Origin: Nitrososphaerota archaeon
Lineage (GTDB): Archaea; Thermoproteota; EX4484-205; JAAOZP01
DNA length: 64,000 nt
Assembly: GCA_011605725.1 (NCBI GenBank)
Contig: JAAOZP010000011.1
Coordinates: 116,474 to 180,473 of the forward strand
Reading direction: 5' to 3'
Positions 47,403-56,108 of the stretch are shown here, piece after piece (position 1 is the first letter of the stretch; each line of letters starts with the position of its first letter). The translations under genes and the position numbers were made by a program. The notes beneath the pieces are model-generated. The model did not search any database and was not told the origin of the DNA. It was given only the letters and a program-made list of their open reading frames with translations.

Positions 47403-47419
47403 TTTCTATTTTTAGAAAA
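47403..47419. repeat. 17-base palindromic repeat, copy 1
   Basis: TTTCTATTTTTAGAAAA: the arms TTTCTA and TAGAAA flank TTTT. An identical 17-mer lies at 47684. It is operator-like, but no regulator is assigned. Confidence 0.5.
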
Positions 47420-47683
47420 CTCTGAAACACCCTTTTTGACTTTTCTAAATAGGGTGTGAGGCTTTTGTAAACAATACTTATGTTCATTCTTTTTCGAAGC
47501 GTCTCACACATAACGTTATTCGTGGACAATGCTTATGGAGGCATCTTGTAGCAATGAAGCGCGCTTAATCACAAAAAGCTATTCGAGATCGTGTCCTTAA
47601 ATACAACAATACTAATAGAACACGGGCACCGGACTTAGGCTATAAACTAAAAGAGTAGCCTTAGATCACCCGCTAAGATATCT

Positions 47684-47700
47684 TTTCTATTTTTAGAAAA
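47684..47700. repeat. 17-base palindromic repeat, copy 2
   Basis: Identical to the 47403 copy, 281 bp away, and about 190 bp before the next promoter. Confidence 0.5.
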
Positions 47701-47888
47701 GTCTAAGTTAGGCTTTTGGTTTCCAACATTTTGTCCAACGTTTGATTTTCTTTTTCTTTAAAAATTTGAAATAGACTTTCTATAAGAAAAATTGAAAAGA
47801 TTTTTTAGCGCGCGCTTTAGAATCTTTATTTTCATATGAATCGGCGAGATTGAAAGAGTTTTGAAAAAAATAATAAGGTATAAAGAGT

Positions 47889-47897
47889 GTTTATATA
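47889..47897 (+). promoter_or_regulatory. TATA-like box and Shine-Dalgarno of a URO-D-family gene
   Basis: GTTTATATA here, then GAGGGAGG (47926-47933) just before ATG 47938; unlike many neighbours this gene would have a leader. Confidence 0.5.
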
Positions 47898-47937
47898 ACC
47901 CAACGATATTCATATAACTCGATTCGAGGGAGGCCCC

Positions 47938-49065
47938 ATGAACTCTTGGGAAAGAGTAGTGAAAGCTATGCAGCTTTCGGCACCTGATAGGATTCCGATC
48001 TACGAGATGCATATCCCTCCCAAAATATCTTCAGTAATATTGAATAAGAACGTGAATGAAGTCATGTATGGTAATATCGAGGCCTTCTATAACCTGATAA
48101 TTTCAAAGGCAGAGATTAATTTAGACAAGTTGAATGCTCAAGTGGCGGAGGAACAACTGACCCTCTACAAGAAGCTTGGGTTAGATTGGATAAGAGTTGG
48201 CGGAGCCTACACCAATATCCCAAAGAATGTTAAAAAGCTTGGGGACAAGGTATGGCAAGTAAATGGCGGACGATACAAATTGACAGGAGACACGACTTGG
48301 TTTATGGATGAGCCTAAAGAGTACGATCCTGACGAGGTAATTAGGGCTTGTAAGAATAGCAGTATAATGGTGAACACTGGTGTTTTCGACGTATTGAAGC
48401 GGATTTCCCAAAAAGTTAAGGGTGAAGTCTTTCTATCCTTTGATGCCGATGGAACTTGGGGGCCAATAGTTTCAAATCCGAATTTACTCAGGCATGTTCT
48501 TGTCTGGGTGTATAGAAGACCTGATGCTGTTGAAGCCTTGATAAACTATCATACTGAAATTGCAATAGAATACGGGAAGTATGCAATCGATGAAGGTGCT
48601 GATGCGATTCAGCTCTGCGTTGACTACGGTAATAAAAATGGTCCTTGGCTTTCTCCGTCAATGTTCAGAAGGTTCGTGAAACCGGCTTTAGAAAGGCATG
48701 TAAATGAATTCAGGAAAAAAGGGGCTTTTGTAGTGGTTCACTCTGATGGTTATATCATGCCACTGTTGGGAGATATGGTGAATGCAGGGATTAATGCCTA
48801 CCAGGGTATAGATATAATAGCAGGCATGAACCTTAAGGAAGTTAAGGAAAAATACGGAGATAGTATTTGCCTAGTTGGTAATGTCGACCCGAGGATAATA
48901 GAGTACGGTATGAAGGCCGATGTGGAGAGAGAGGTTGAAAGATGTCTTAGGGAGGGTGGAAAAGAAGGGTATATACTGTCGGCATCTGCCAACATTTCTA
49001 TTAACACCAATGCTGAAAACTTCATACATATGGTGGAGTATGCTAAGAAAACATCATCTACTTAG
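47938..49065 (+). CDS. URO-D / methyltransferase-family protein, copy A
   Basis: 375 residues of the uroporphyrinogen decarboxylase superfamily. Motifs include D-A-D-G-T-W, the C-V-D-Y-G-N-K-N-G-P-W active-site segment, and H-S-D-G-Y at the strand where corrinoid methyltransferases carry H-x-C. It is clearly paralogous to the gene at 56109: both start M-N-S-W-E-R-V-V and share most of the C-terminal third, including D-P-R-I-I-E-Y-G and G-Y-I-L-S-A-S-A. Haem synthesis is unlikely with several paralogues. Methyl transfer from a sugar ether or similar is possible, but not shown. Confidence 0.8.
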   Translation: MNSWERVVKAMQLSAPDRIPIYEMHIPPKISSVILNKNVNEVMYGNIEAFYNLIISKAEINLDKLNAQVAEEQLTLYKKLGLDWIRVGGAYTNIPKNVKKLGDKVWQVNGGRYKLTGDTTWFMDEPKEYDPDEVIRACKNSSIMVNTGVFDVLKRISQKVKGEVFLSFDADGTWGPIVSNPNLLRHVLVWVYRRPDAVEALINYHTEIAIEYGKYAIDEGADAIQLCVDYGNKNGPWLSPSMFRRFVKPALERHVNEFRKKGAFVVVHSDGYIMPLLGDMVNAGINAYQGIDIIAGMNLKEVKEKYGDSICLVGNVDPRIIEYGMKADVEREVERCLREGGKEGYILSASANISINTNAENFIHMVEYAKKTSST

Positions 49066-49331
49066 CCGCTTCACATAGTTATTTGAATCCCGAAACGTCT
49101 AGATTCGAAGATAGATAGACTTTGGAACGATCAAAGGCAATTAAAAGACCCGTGGAAGCATCCAGTGCATCACCCTTGAATCGCTTGTTTCCCGGCTTTA
49201 GGACATGTGATGCAAAACGGCTACAATACATAACTGACTTGCATGCTGGGCAGCATATTGAGTAAAAAAATGGGTAAAAAATCGCATAAGTATTATAAAC
49301 CATGGTGTCATTTAGTTGACGGTGATGTGAG
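49066..49331. other. Intergenic; possible decayed minus-strand ORF
   Basis: A 74-codon minus-strand frame (49079-49303) contains C-P-A-C-K but has no recognised homology. TATA-like AGTATTATAAACC lies near 49289-49301. Confidence 0.3.
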
Positions 49332-49703
49332 ATGGAGGAAGAGAGAAAAGAAGTTGAGCTGCCTGAAACAGAGAAGAAAAGAGAGATGATGCGTCATTCT
49401 GAGGATGTTGAAGAATTGAGAGAAGTCTTGAAGACTGTTAGAGAGGAAGTACCTGGGCTCTTGAAAGATATTGTCGGCCCTCTTAAGGAGTTGATGGGTA
49501 CATCATTAACGGAGGAGCAGGCAAAGGAAAGGGCTAGAGCGATAGCGACCTTCTACAAAGAATTAGTAGCAGCAGGAATGAAAGAAGATGTTGCTATTGA
49601 GCTGGTTAAAAATCAGTTTATCAGTCCAGCAGAATTAATCAAAAACCTGTTAGGGCAAGCAGGCAGGATAAGAAGGGAAGAAGAGAAGGTTTTAGAGAAG
49701 TAA
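49332..49703 (+). CDS. Helical cytosolic protein of unknown function
   Basis: 123 residues, highly charged, mostly predicted helix, no membrane span. The start is ATG 49332 after GGTGATG. Residues 73-95 (A-G-M-K-E-D-V-A-I-E-L-V-K-N-Q-F) resemble a segment of the next gene product (E-G-L-S-E-D-V-S-I-K-I-A-E-H-M-F), hinting at a shared binding module. First of three tightly spaced genes. Confidence 0.7.
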   Translation: MEEERKEVELPETEKKREMMRHSEDVEELREVLKTVREEVPGLLKDIVGPLKELMGTSLTEEQAKERARAIATFYKELVAAGMKEDVAIELVKNQFISPAELIKNLLGQAGRIRREEEKVLEK

Positions 49704-49712
49704 GAGATTCCA

Positions 49713-50018
49713 ATGGGAAAGGCATTGCGAATAGTCCTGATCGTAGTGGAGGCTTTAATAACTCTAATTGTATTAATCCCTGTTTTTCTCTGGCTTTTGT
49801 TGAATGTTTATCTAGTCAATTACAGGATAGGGAAGAACAGGAAGAAGATGGTTAAGATGCTGAGGAGAGAAGGCTTATCGGAAGATGTTTCGATCAAGAT
49901 AGCTGAACACATGTTTCCTAAAATGGAGTTTTCCCTTTTGGGGTTTAGGTCCCTGATGAGTGCGGCAGAACCTGCGCGAGAAAAGAGGGGAAAACTCATT
50001 GGAAAGCAGGATAGATGA
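49713..50018 (+). CDS. Small single-pass membrane protein of unknown function
   Basis: 101 residues: one long hydrophobic segment (about 5-32), then a basic cytosolic-looking tail carrying the E-D-V-[AS]-I helix motif shared with the gene upstream. ATG 49713 is nine bases after that stop. It probably anchors the other two products at the membrane. Confidence 0.7.
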   Translation: MGKALRIVLIVVEALITLIVLIPVFLWLLLNVYLVNYRIGKNRKKMVKMLRREGLSEDVSIKIAEHMFPKMEFSLLGFRSLMSAAEPAREKRGKLIGKQDR

Positions 50019-50403
50019 GCTTGTCAGGAAGATCAATCTTCTTGAAGAAGAGCTCAGGAAAGAAAGGGAGTTGAACAGAGATATATTGCGGGAGTTGGCT
50101 GTCGTTAGAAGCATCCTATCCTTAAGCTCAGATGCCTATAAAACTTCTAAGAAAATAAGCCTTCTCTCAGAAAGCCTAAAAGCAGGGCCATTAGCTAGAG
50201 ATATAACTGAAATATTGATATCCGAGGGGCCATTAAACATATCTCAGCTAACTAATCTTCTAAGGGAAATTAGGGGGAGAGCATCTAGGAAGACGGTTGC
50301 AAAGAAGCTTAGAGAATTAATGGCGCTAGGAATTATAGATATGGTGGAGGGGAAAAAGAGTGAAAAGCTGTTTAAAGTAAAAAGCGAAGGCTCTAGCGGG
50401 TAG
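49999..50403 (+). CDS. Coiled-coil plus winged-helix protein
   Basis: About 134 residues from TTG 49999; the frame opens at GTG 49960. AGGGGAAAA before the TTG supports the shorter start, with a 20-bp overlap of the previous gene. An N-terminal coiled coil (L-E-E-E-L-R-K-E-R-E-L) is followed by a winged helix (N-I-S-Q-L-T-N-L-L, S-R-K-T-V-A-K-K-L-R-E-L) and G-I-I-D-M-V-E-G. It is a likely DNA-binding partner of the membrane protein. Confidence 0.7.
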   Translation: MESRIDELVRKINLLEEELRKERELNRDILRELAVVRSILSLSSDAYKTSKKISLLSESLKAGPLARDITEILISEGPLNISQLTNLLREIRGRASRKTVAKKLRELMALGIIDMVEGKKSEKLFKVKSEGSSG

Positions 50404-50519
50404 CTGAATAGTTTTAAACAACCACCTTTTTGGCGAGTGAACCTATGTCTTTAGATGAGAACGTGTTGCTAAATAATTCTGATCTTTTTCAATGATTAAG
50501 ATGAAGCTACATTCGATGT

Positions 50520-51353
50520 TTAAAGAGCAATATTCCCGTATTCTCTGAAAAATTTTTTCAAGTTTTCCAAACTTTTAACAGCTATGGTTTCCGCATTTGG
50601 TTGATAGTCAAAAACCTCAACAGACAGATATCCTGAATACTCTATTTCGATCAAACTCTGAACTATTTCTTTATAGTTAGCAGAGCCAGACCCCGGAATA
50701 TACCCGTTACAATCATTCGCATGGAAATGTTCCAGATAGGTTTTTCCCTCTTTTATTATATCCCTGAAAGATCTTTTTTCATCACACATGCTTCTCACGT
50801 CAAGAATAAGCCTGATATTTTCATGATCAACATCTTTTATGAATTTGATTGCTTCGCTAACATTGTTTATGAAATTTGTTTGATCTTTAGATAAGGGTTC
50901 GATGCAAAAGACCACCATTTTTTCCTTAGCAGAATCCCCTATCTCTCTAAAGGCTGAGACGGCAGAATCCCATGCTTTTTTAAAAACCTCTTTTGACGGA
51001 ATGCTTCTTTGCTTTGGAGAGCCAAAGACCACTATTCTTCCACCTATTTCGCTTGTGAATTCTACTACTGTAATCAGATATTTTAAAGCCTCTTTTCGCA
51101 CTTCTCCCAGCTCATTAAAAAGGTTCACATTCTTGTCGCAGACCAAGACCCAATGAGTACCAACAATTTCAATACTGTTTTCGATCGCTTTCTTCCTTAT
51201 CTCTCTTCTCCTATCTGAGGAGATCTTCTCAACGTTGCTACCCATGGTGAAAGGGGCGATTTCGATACCATTATATCCGAACCGCTTAACGTAAAGTAAG
51301 ACTTCAGTAATATCCATCCCTGAAAAAACTTCGTTACATATTGAAAGCTTCAT
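50520..51353 (-). CDS. Sugar phosphate isomerase/epimerase (TIM barrel)
   Basis: About 277 residues. Metal ligands expected for the family are in place: E in C-I-E-P, D in L-D-V-R, H in H-F-H-A-N-D and the final E in S-V-E-V. It interconverts keto-sugars or inosose-like compounds. GTG 51359 is also possible, but the minus-strand TATA-like box at 51379-51387 predicts a start near 51357, so ATG 51353 is preferred. Divergent from the PmoA-like gene. Confidence 0.85.
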   Translation of the reverse strand: MKLSICNEVFSGMDITEVLLYVKRFGYNGIEIAPFTMGSNVEKISSDRRREIRKKAIENSIEIVGTHWVLVCDKNVNLFNELGEVRKEALKYLITVVEFTSEIGGRIVVFGSPKQRSIPSKEVFKKAWDSAVSAFREIGDSAKEKMVVFCIEPLSKDQTNFINNVSEAIKFIKDVDHENIRLILDVRSMCDEKRSFRDIIKEGKTYLEHFHANDCNGYIPGSGSANYKEIVQSLIEIEYSGYLSVEVFDYQPNAETIAVKSLENLKKFFREYGNIAL

Positions 51354-51378
51354 TTGCACTGGAGAATCGAATTAGACT

Positions 51379-51415
51379 GTTATAAGTTTTAAGACTAGCA
51401 TAATGGTTTAAAAAG
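51379..51415. promoter_or_regulatory. Divergent promoter pair, isomerase and PmoA-like genes
   Basis: Minus-strand ACTTATAAC (51379-51387) and plus-strand GTTTAAAAAG (51406-51415). Each lies roughly 25-35 bp before its start codon, so both genes are probably leaderless and could share an operator in the 87-bp gap. Confidence 0.5.
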
Positions 51416-51440
51416 TCCTGTTTCAATAAACTCGGTAAAA

Positions 51441-52577
51441 ATGAGTAAGAAGATTGCTGAAGTCGAGATAGAAGCCGGTGTTCATGACAGGATTGAGACC
51501 CCAGTTTGTTTCCCCCTGCAGAAAATAGCTTCGCTCCTTGGGGACAAAAAGGCCGTTCACCTGGAGATAAGAGGCGTAAAAATACCTTTACAAGTTACAG
51601 GGCAAGAAACCTTGCTTCAAGGTTGCTTCATCCTTCCTTATGCGAAGGCTGGTGGAACCTTAAAAGGAGATATCGTTGTTAGTGAAGAAGAGGAAGAAAC
51701 TGGTTTCTCGTATGACTTAAAGGAGGATACTCTTATCGTCAACTATGAGGGAAACGTGGTAGCAAGCTATCACTATGGAAGATTGCTTAGTAAGCCCTAT
51801 CTCTATCCGGTCTTCAGCACGAATGGTGTTAGAGTTACGGAAGACGGGCCTAAGGATCATGTGCATCACAGGTCGCTATGGGTTGCACACGGGGATGTGA
51901 ACGGATATGATTTTTGGGCTGAGTTTAATGATAGTGGAAGGATAGAAGCGAAAAATGTTAAAGTGAATAGTTGCGGGAGAGTTTTCTTCGAGTTCAGCAG
52001 TAGCAATGTTTGGATTACCAAGTCAGGAAGCATCGAGCTATTTGAGGAGAGGACAACGCGTATCTGGAGGCTTAAAAGGGACGTACTTCTAGACCTTGAA
52101 ATAATTCTTTCCAATCCTGAGAAGGATGTTAAATTCGGAGACACTAAGGAAGGCGGAATACTTTCAATAAGAGTTAATGAAAAGATTAAGGTTGACAATG
52201 GTGGTAAGATTGAAAACTCGTTTGGTGGAATTAACGAGGCGGAAACATGGGGTAAAAGGGCAGCTTGGTGCGACTATAGCGGGATCGTTGATGGAAAGAG
52301 TGTTGGGATAACCGCTTTTGATCACTTGAACAACTTCAGATATCCAACCTACTGGCATGTAAGGAATTACGGACTGATGACTGCAAACATGTTCGGCGTC
52401 TCAGTCTTCACGAATACGCCTAAAAACAGGGGGGACTACGTCCTTCCTAGAGGAGAGGAATTAAGATTTAAGTATAGGGTTCTTGTGCATGAAGGTAGAG
52501 ACTCCGGCTACATAAAAAGCAAGTATGTTGATTTCATCTATCCGCCTAAGGTAGAAATTTCAGAAGTGAGAGTATAA
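51441..52577 (+). CDS. PmoA-like (DUF6807) family protein
   Basis: 378 residues with the DUF6807 pattern: K-P-Y-L-Y-P-V-F near residues 114-121, D-H-V-H-H-R-S-L-W with its paired His, and F-W-A-E-F. The family was named for particulate methane oxygenase but is a soluble beta-protein common in carbohydrate clusters; nothing here suggests methane oxidation. It follows an isomerase gene and precedes a URO-D-family gene. Confidence 0.82.
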   Translation: MSKKIAEVEIEAGVHDRIETPVCFPLQKIASLLGDKKAVHLEIRGVKIPLQVTGQETLLQGCFILPYAKAGGTLKGDIVVSEEEEETGFSYDLKEDTLIVNYEGNVVASYHYGRLLSKPYLYPVFSTNGVRVTEDGPKDHVHHRSLWVAHGDVNGYDFWAEFNDSGRIEAKNVKVNSCGRVFFEFSSSNVWITKSGSIELFEERTTRIWRLKRDVLLDLEIILSNPEKDVKFGDTKEGGILSIRVNEKIKVDNGGKIENSFGGINEAETWGKRAAWCDYSGIVDGKSVGITAFDHLNNFRYPTYWHVRNYGLMTANMFGVSVFTNTPKNRGDYVLPRGEELRFKYRVLVHEGRDSGYIKSKYVDFIYPPKVEISEVRV

Positions 52578-52605
52578 GCCGCTGCTAATCCTGCGCGCGC
52601 GCTGC

Positions 52606-53760
52606 TTACCCTCCATAAAGGCCGATTTTCTTCAATAGCTCGTAGGTGAAGTTTAGATGCTCTACTGGAGTGTTCGGAGCCACATTGTTAGCGTCTCTGA
52701 AAACAAACCTTTTCCCTCTCGTAACCCCAGAGCTCAACACGGTTTTAACCTCCTCTTCAATCTCGCTTAAAGGACCCTGTTTAAGTGTCGTAACTCTGAC
52801 ACCACCCTGTATCACTACGTCTTCTCCAAGTATCTCTCTTGCTCTTCCCAAGTCCAGTGGAAACCCTGTGTCGATCGAGGAAATATTAAGCTCCTCTTTA
52901 AGGGTTTTCAGGTGCTGTATAACTGCTCCGCATAAGTGTATGCTTGGTCTTCCAGAGCAAAAAGTGTTAACTATCTTCTTGTGAAGAGGCAGGACGAATT
53001 CTCTATAGGCTCTCGGGGACAGAAGTTGAATAGAGTCGTCTGCAAACCCAAATCCTTCATATGGATATGAAATCTTAAGCAATCTATGCCAAGCCTTCAT
53101 CCTCTCGATTATTGATTCCGTTATAAACCAGAGGAATTCTTCGGCTAGACTTCTGTTTAAATAGAGCATTTTAACCACGTAGCCGCCCGTGATGTTAGTC
53201 GCTATTGTGAAAGGCCCGTCTGTACCAATCGGTGCGGAAACGCTTCCAATAGGTCTTTCAAAATAGGTGTAGCCTTCCTCCTTCTTCTTAAGGAAATATT
53301 CGTAGAAGCTTTTTACTCTTGCCATAAAGCCGGAGAAAGGCTCCGGCATACCTTTTTTCATAAAATCCTTCAAATCATCCTCGCTTTTAAGAAATGGAAA
53401 TATATCTGGAACACTGCCGTCAGAGAAGTAGAGAGGTGCTCCGAACCATGCTGATTCATAAACGTTTTGAAACTGTACGGAAATAGGCCATTCCCTAGGC
53501 AAACCCATTTCCCAATCAGCATAAACATTAAGCCTTTTCCAGTATTCGAATTCAAGTTCAGCCTGCAACATAGTTTCAGGATCATTGAAAATCCTCTCAT
53601 AGGTATAGTTCCTAATATTTAGCTCCTTGTTTAACACAATCATTCTATCGTTCATTCCCCATATAACCGGGATTCTTTTATGCCTATTCAGCTTGAAGTC
53701 TTCCCATAAGTGCAAAACCATCTCATTGTGATGCTCAAAACTATTAGTAGCATTTATCAT
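52606..53760 (-). CDS. URO-D / corrinoid methyltransferase-family protein with H-L-C motif
   Basis: 384 residues. This is the one URO-D paralogue here with S-I-H-L-C-G, the first two ligands of MtaA-type zinc methyltransferases. The later Cys expected near P-x-T-P-x-E-H-L is replaced (D-A-N-N-V-A-P-N-T-P). It may use a corrinoid-bound methyl group. It shares only the fold with the 47.9 and 56.1 kb genes and has a different, longer N-terminus (W-G-M-N-D-R). Encoded just downstream of the GH36 gene on the same strand. Confidence 0.8.
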   Translation of the reverse strand: MINATNSFEHHNEMVLHLWEDFKLNRHKRIPVIWGMNDRMIVLNKELNIRNYTYERIFNDPETMLQAELEFEYWKRLNVYADWEMGLPREWPISVQFQNVYESAWFGAPLYFSDGSVPDIFPFLKSEDDLKDFMKKGMPEPFSGFMARVKSFYEYFLKKKEEGYTYFERPIGSVSAPIGTDGPFTIATNITGGYVVKMLYLNRSLAEEFLWFITESIIERMKAWHRLLKISYPYEGFGFADDSIQLLSPRAYREFVLPLHKKIVNTFCSGRPSIHLCGAVIQHLKTLKEELNISSIDTGFPLDLGRAREILGEDVVIQGGVRVTTLKQGPLSEIEEEVKTVLSSGVTRGKRFVFRDANNVAPNTPVEHLNFTYELLKKIGLYGG

Positions 53761-53853
53761 TGTTCAAGAGCTTGAGTTAGCATTACATATTTAAGCCTTA
53801 TCCTGAAAAAAACTTTTACAAGGATATGTGAAACACTTCCATTTCCCGATGGA

Positions 53854-55968
53854 CTATCTTACCAGCTTTAACCGTATCCTTTGTTCACAACACCGGATTT
53901 TCAGTAAAGGTTCCTCCTGCATAAGCTCTCCTCCTTCAACCATTACTTTACCCTTAGTCTTTGCGACGAGTATCCCCGGCTCTCTGAGCCTAAGGAAAGC
54001 CTCGTCTCCATAAACAACCGCGAAATCAATGCCCCGCGGCATAATATAGATGTTCTTTAATCCTATCAGTGTGAGCCAGTTGCTCCATGGTGCAAGTATA
54101 AAGAGCTTCACACTCATGGGGTTGAGCTCAAAGCTAAAAGATTCCTCCCGCAACTCCTCGCTGAAGTACTCGAAAACTACATGCTTCTCGCCCGGAAGCA
54201 TAGCGTCGAAAGGGGTTATAATCCCTTTAACTGGCATGTCGTCCTTTGTGATGTTGAAAGCAGCTACCACGCCGTATACTCCCACATCGCTCAAGCTAAC
54301 CTTCGTGAACACTTTAAGCGGTACTGCTTCATTGTAAGGATCGCGCATCAGTATATCTTTAGTGGGCAGTGCAGGCCCATCGGGCAACGGAAGGAAACCA
54401 TCACTGAATGCAAGCGGTTTCACGATTTCCACTACGCTTTTTCCGGCTTCATCAGTTAGGTATATTGGACCGCCACTCACAGCCCTTGCCACTGCCTGCT
54501 GCAGAGCCCATGGGTCGTGGCTCTGAAACATGTCCCAATCAGGCCATACGACCTGAGACATGAAAAGCGCATTGTATGCGTTAAAATAGAGGTGTAATTT
54601 GTTTCTGGATTTTTTATGAGGTACGATATAGTCCACACAATTCCTAGCTATAGCCGACCTAAACCAGCTGAATGCATTCTCTGGTTGTTGAGCCATACAG
54701 TTAAGAACCTCCAGTGAATTGATATAAGCGGCTGCTTCAAGCCCCCTGTGGAGCATCTCGGCCGCCTCTTCAACAGGTATTTTACCGGCATACATATATC
54801 CGACGGAAGACTGGTTATCAACCTTCACGAAGTCGAAGCCCCATTCCCTGAGCTTAGAGTACCAGTCCCTGAAAAGATCGAATGAATCAGCAGGATTTGG
54901 AACTAGATTTCCCTCCGCCTCTATCAAATGTTTACCCCATTTCTCTGCAAGTCGGCTTCCCTTGGCGACTCCCCTCCAATGTATGTTGAGCGTGTGCCAA
55001 AGCCCCACGTATCTTGCCCCCATGCTCTTCAGTCTATCAACAACTTCCTTAAAACCGCTTGGAAACTTTTTCACACTTGGCTCCAAATCCTTTATCCTCA
55101 TATCCTGCTCTTCTTGCCACCCATCGTCAATCAAGGCAAAGCCGGGTGTAACACTATTCTCTAGCAAGGACTTGAATGTAGCCACTATCTTCTCCTCCGT
55201 AGGATCACGCCAGCAAGCATTCCAAGAACACCAACCAAGGTACTTGAAGATCTCGGGTAACGACTTCTTCTTCCGAAGCACGTCTCGCCTTCCTGTAAGC
55301 GTGAAAGCAGACTCGTATGCAGATTCTACTGCCCTATAGGGGTTGCTCGACGTTGCAAATGCAAATAGAAATACGCGATCCCAAGCTCCCGCTACCATCC
55401 TGTTCAGCAGGATGCTGAACTCATCCCGTTCAAACCGTGAAACGTAGCCACGAGCACCCGAGTTTGAAATTGGAAGCAAGAACGCATAGCTTCCTGCACC
55501 TTCAGCAATGAGTTGAGAAACCTTGATATTCCTCGGCAAGCCTTTAAAGCCTGAAGCATGGATTGGGTAGCTCCATGCACAGTACTCGAACTCCTCCGTC
55601 TCTCTTAGCTGCGGATACTGATATGGTTCCTGCGATTCACTGAAGTATTTTTCAGGATCGTGAGCGAAGTGGAAAAGGAGAAGCTTTTCAAAACCTTCGA
55701 AGCTTGACCTTAGCTCAACTATGAGACCATCATCACTCAGTCCATCGGCTTCAGCTGTTACAACAATGGACTCTGGCCCCCATTCTTCGAATACCAGTCT
55801 ACCTTTTCCCTCAGGGTATTTGACGTACGCAGTATTGGCATGCAGTTCTGTAGAAAGAGGATTAGAAAGCTTCCCAGCGAGAGCCATCAGCGGCCTAAAG
55901 ATAAGTTTAAAGCCATCCTTTTCCATAAGTATCTCTGATTCTCTAACCCTAAAGGATGCTGGACTCAT
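53854..55968 (-). CDS. GH36 enzyme, alpha-galactosidase / raffinose-synthase type
   Basis: 704 residues. N-terminal beta domain, then the barrel from L-G-W-C-S-W-N (about 244-250). Probable nucleophile is Asp384 in V-K-V-D-N-Q and acid/base in W-P-D-W-D-M-F (Asp477 or Asp479). The Q-Q-P-E-N-A stretch resembles Sip1/raffinose synthase more than GalA. No signal peptide, so it is cytosolic and acts on imported galactosides. It precedes a URO-D-family gene in the same direction. Confidence 0.88.
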   Translation of the reverse strand: MSPASFRVRESEILMEKDGFKLIFRPLMALAGKLSNPLSTELHANTAYVKYPEGKGRLVFEEWGPESIVVTAEADGLSDDGLIVELRSSFEGFEKLLLFHFAHDPEKYFSESQEPYQYPQLRETEEFEYCAWSYPIHASGFKGLPRNIKVSQLIAEGAGSYAFLLPISNSGARGYVSRFERDEFSILLNRMVAGAWDRVFLFAFATSSNPYRAVESAYESAFTLTGRRDVLRKKKSLPEIFKYLGWCSWNACWRDPTEEKIVATFKSLLENSVTPGFALIDDGWQEEQDMRIKDLEPSVKKFPSGFKEVVDRLKSMGARYVGLWHTLNIHWRGVAKGSRLAEKWGKHLIEAEGNLVPNPADSFDLFRDWYSKLREWGFDFVKVDNQSSVGYMYAGKIPVEEAAEMLHRGLEAAAYINSLEVLNCMAQQPENAFSWFRSAIARNCVDYIVPHKKSRNKLHLYFNAYNALFMSQVVWPDWDMFQSHDPWALQQAVARAVSGGPIYLTDEAGKSVVEIVKPLAFSDGFLPLPDGPALPTKDILMRDPYNEAVPLKVFTKVSLSDVGVYGVVAAFNITKDDMPVKGIITPFDAMLPGEKHVVFEYFSEELREESFSFELNPMSVKLFILAPWSNWLTLIGLKNIYIMPRGIDFAVVYGDEAFLRLREPGILVAKTKGKVMVEGGELMQEEPLLKIRCCEQRIRLKLVR

Positions 55969-56108
55969 AGAAAATACGTTTCACGGTTACTAATTAACGT
56001 ATCGCAACATTCTAGCCAGAATGCAGACTATCTTCACTGAGCACTGATAGAAATTGGAAAATTAAGCGTCTTAAAATTTTTATAAACTGTGTTCACCCCC
56101 ATTTTCGA
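55969..56108. promoter_or_regulatory. Divergent gap; TATA-like box at 56077-56086
   Basis: TTTTATAAAC on the + strand, about 28 bp before ATG 56109, predicts a leaderless transcript for the next gene. No clear box was seen for the GH36 gene. Confidence 0.4.

Larger units (their letters stand above)
47244..47937. other. Long AT-rich intergenic region
   Basis: No gene recognised in 694 bp. It holds a duplicated palindrome (47403 and 47684) and the promoter of the downstream URO-D-family gene. Confidence 0.5.

Noticed and set aside
49079..49303. 74-residue minus-strand protein with C-P-A-C
   Set aside because: No start signal or recognised domain; listed only as a note in the intergenic entry.
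51441..52577. Methane oxidation gene
   Set aside because: The PmoA-like label is historical; the product is soluble and no pmoB or pmoC exists here.
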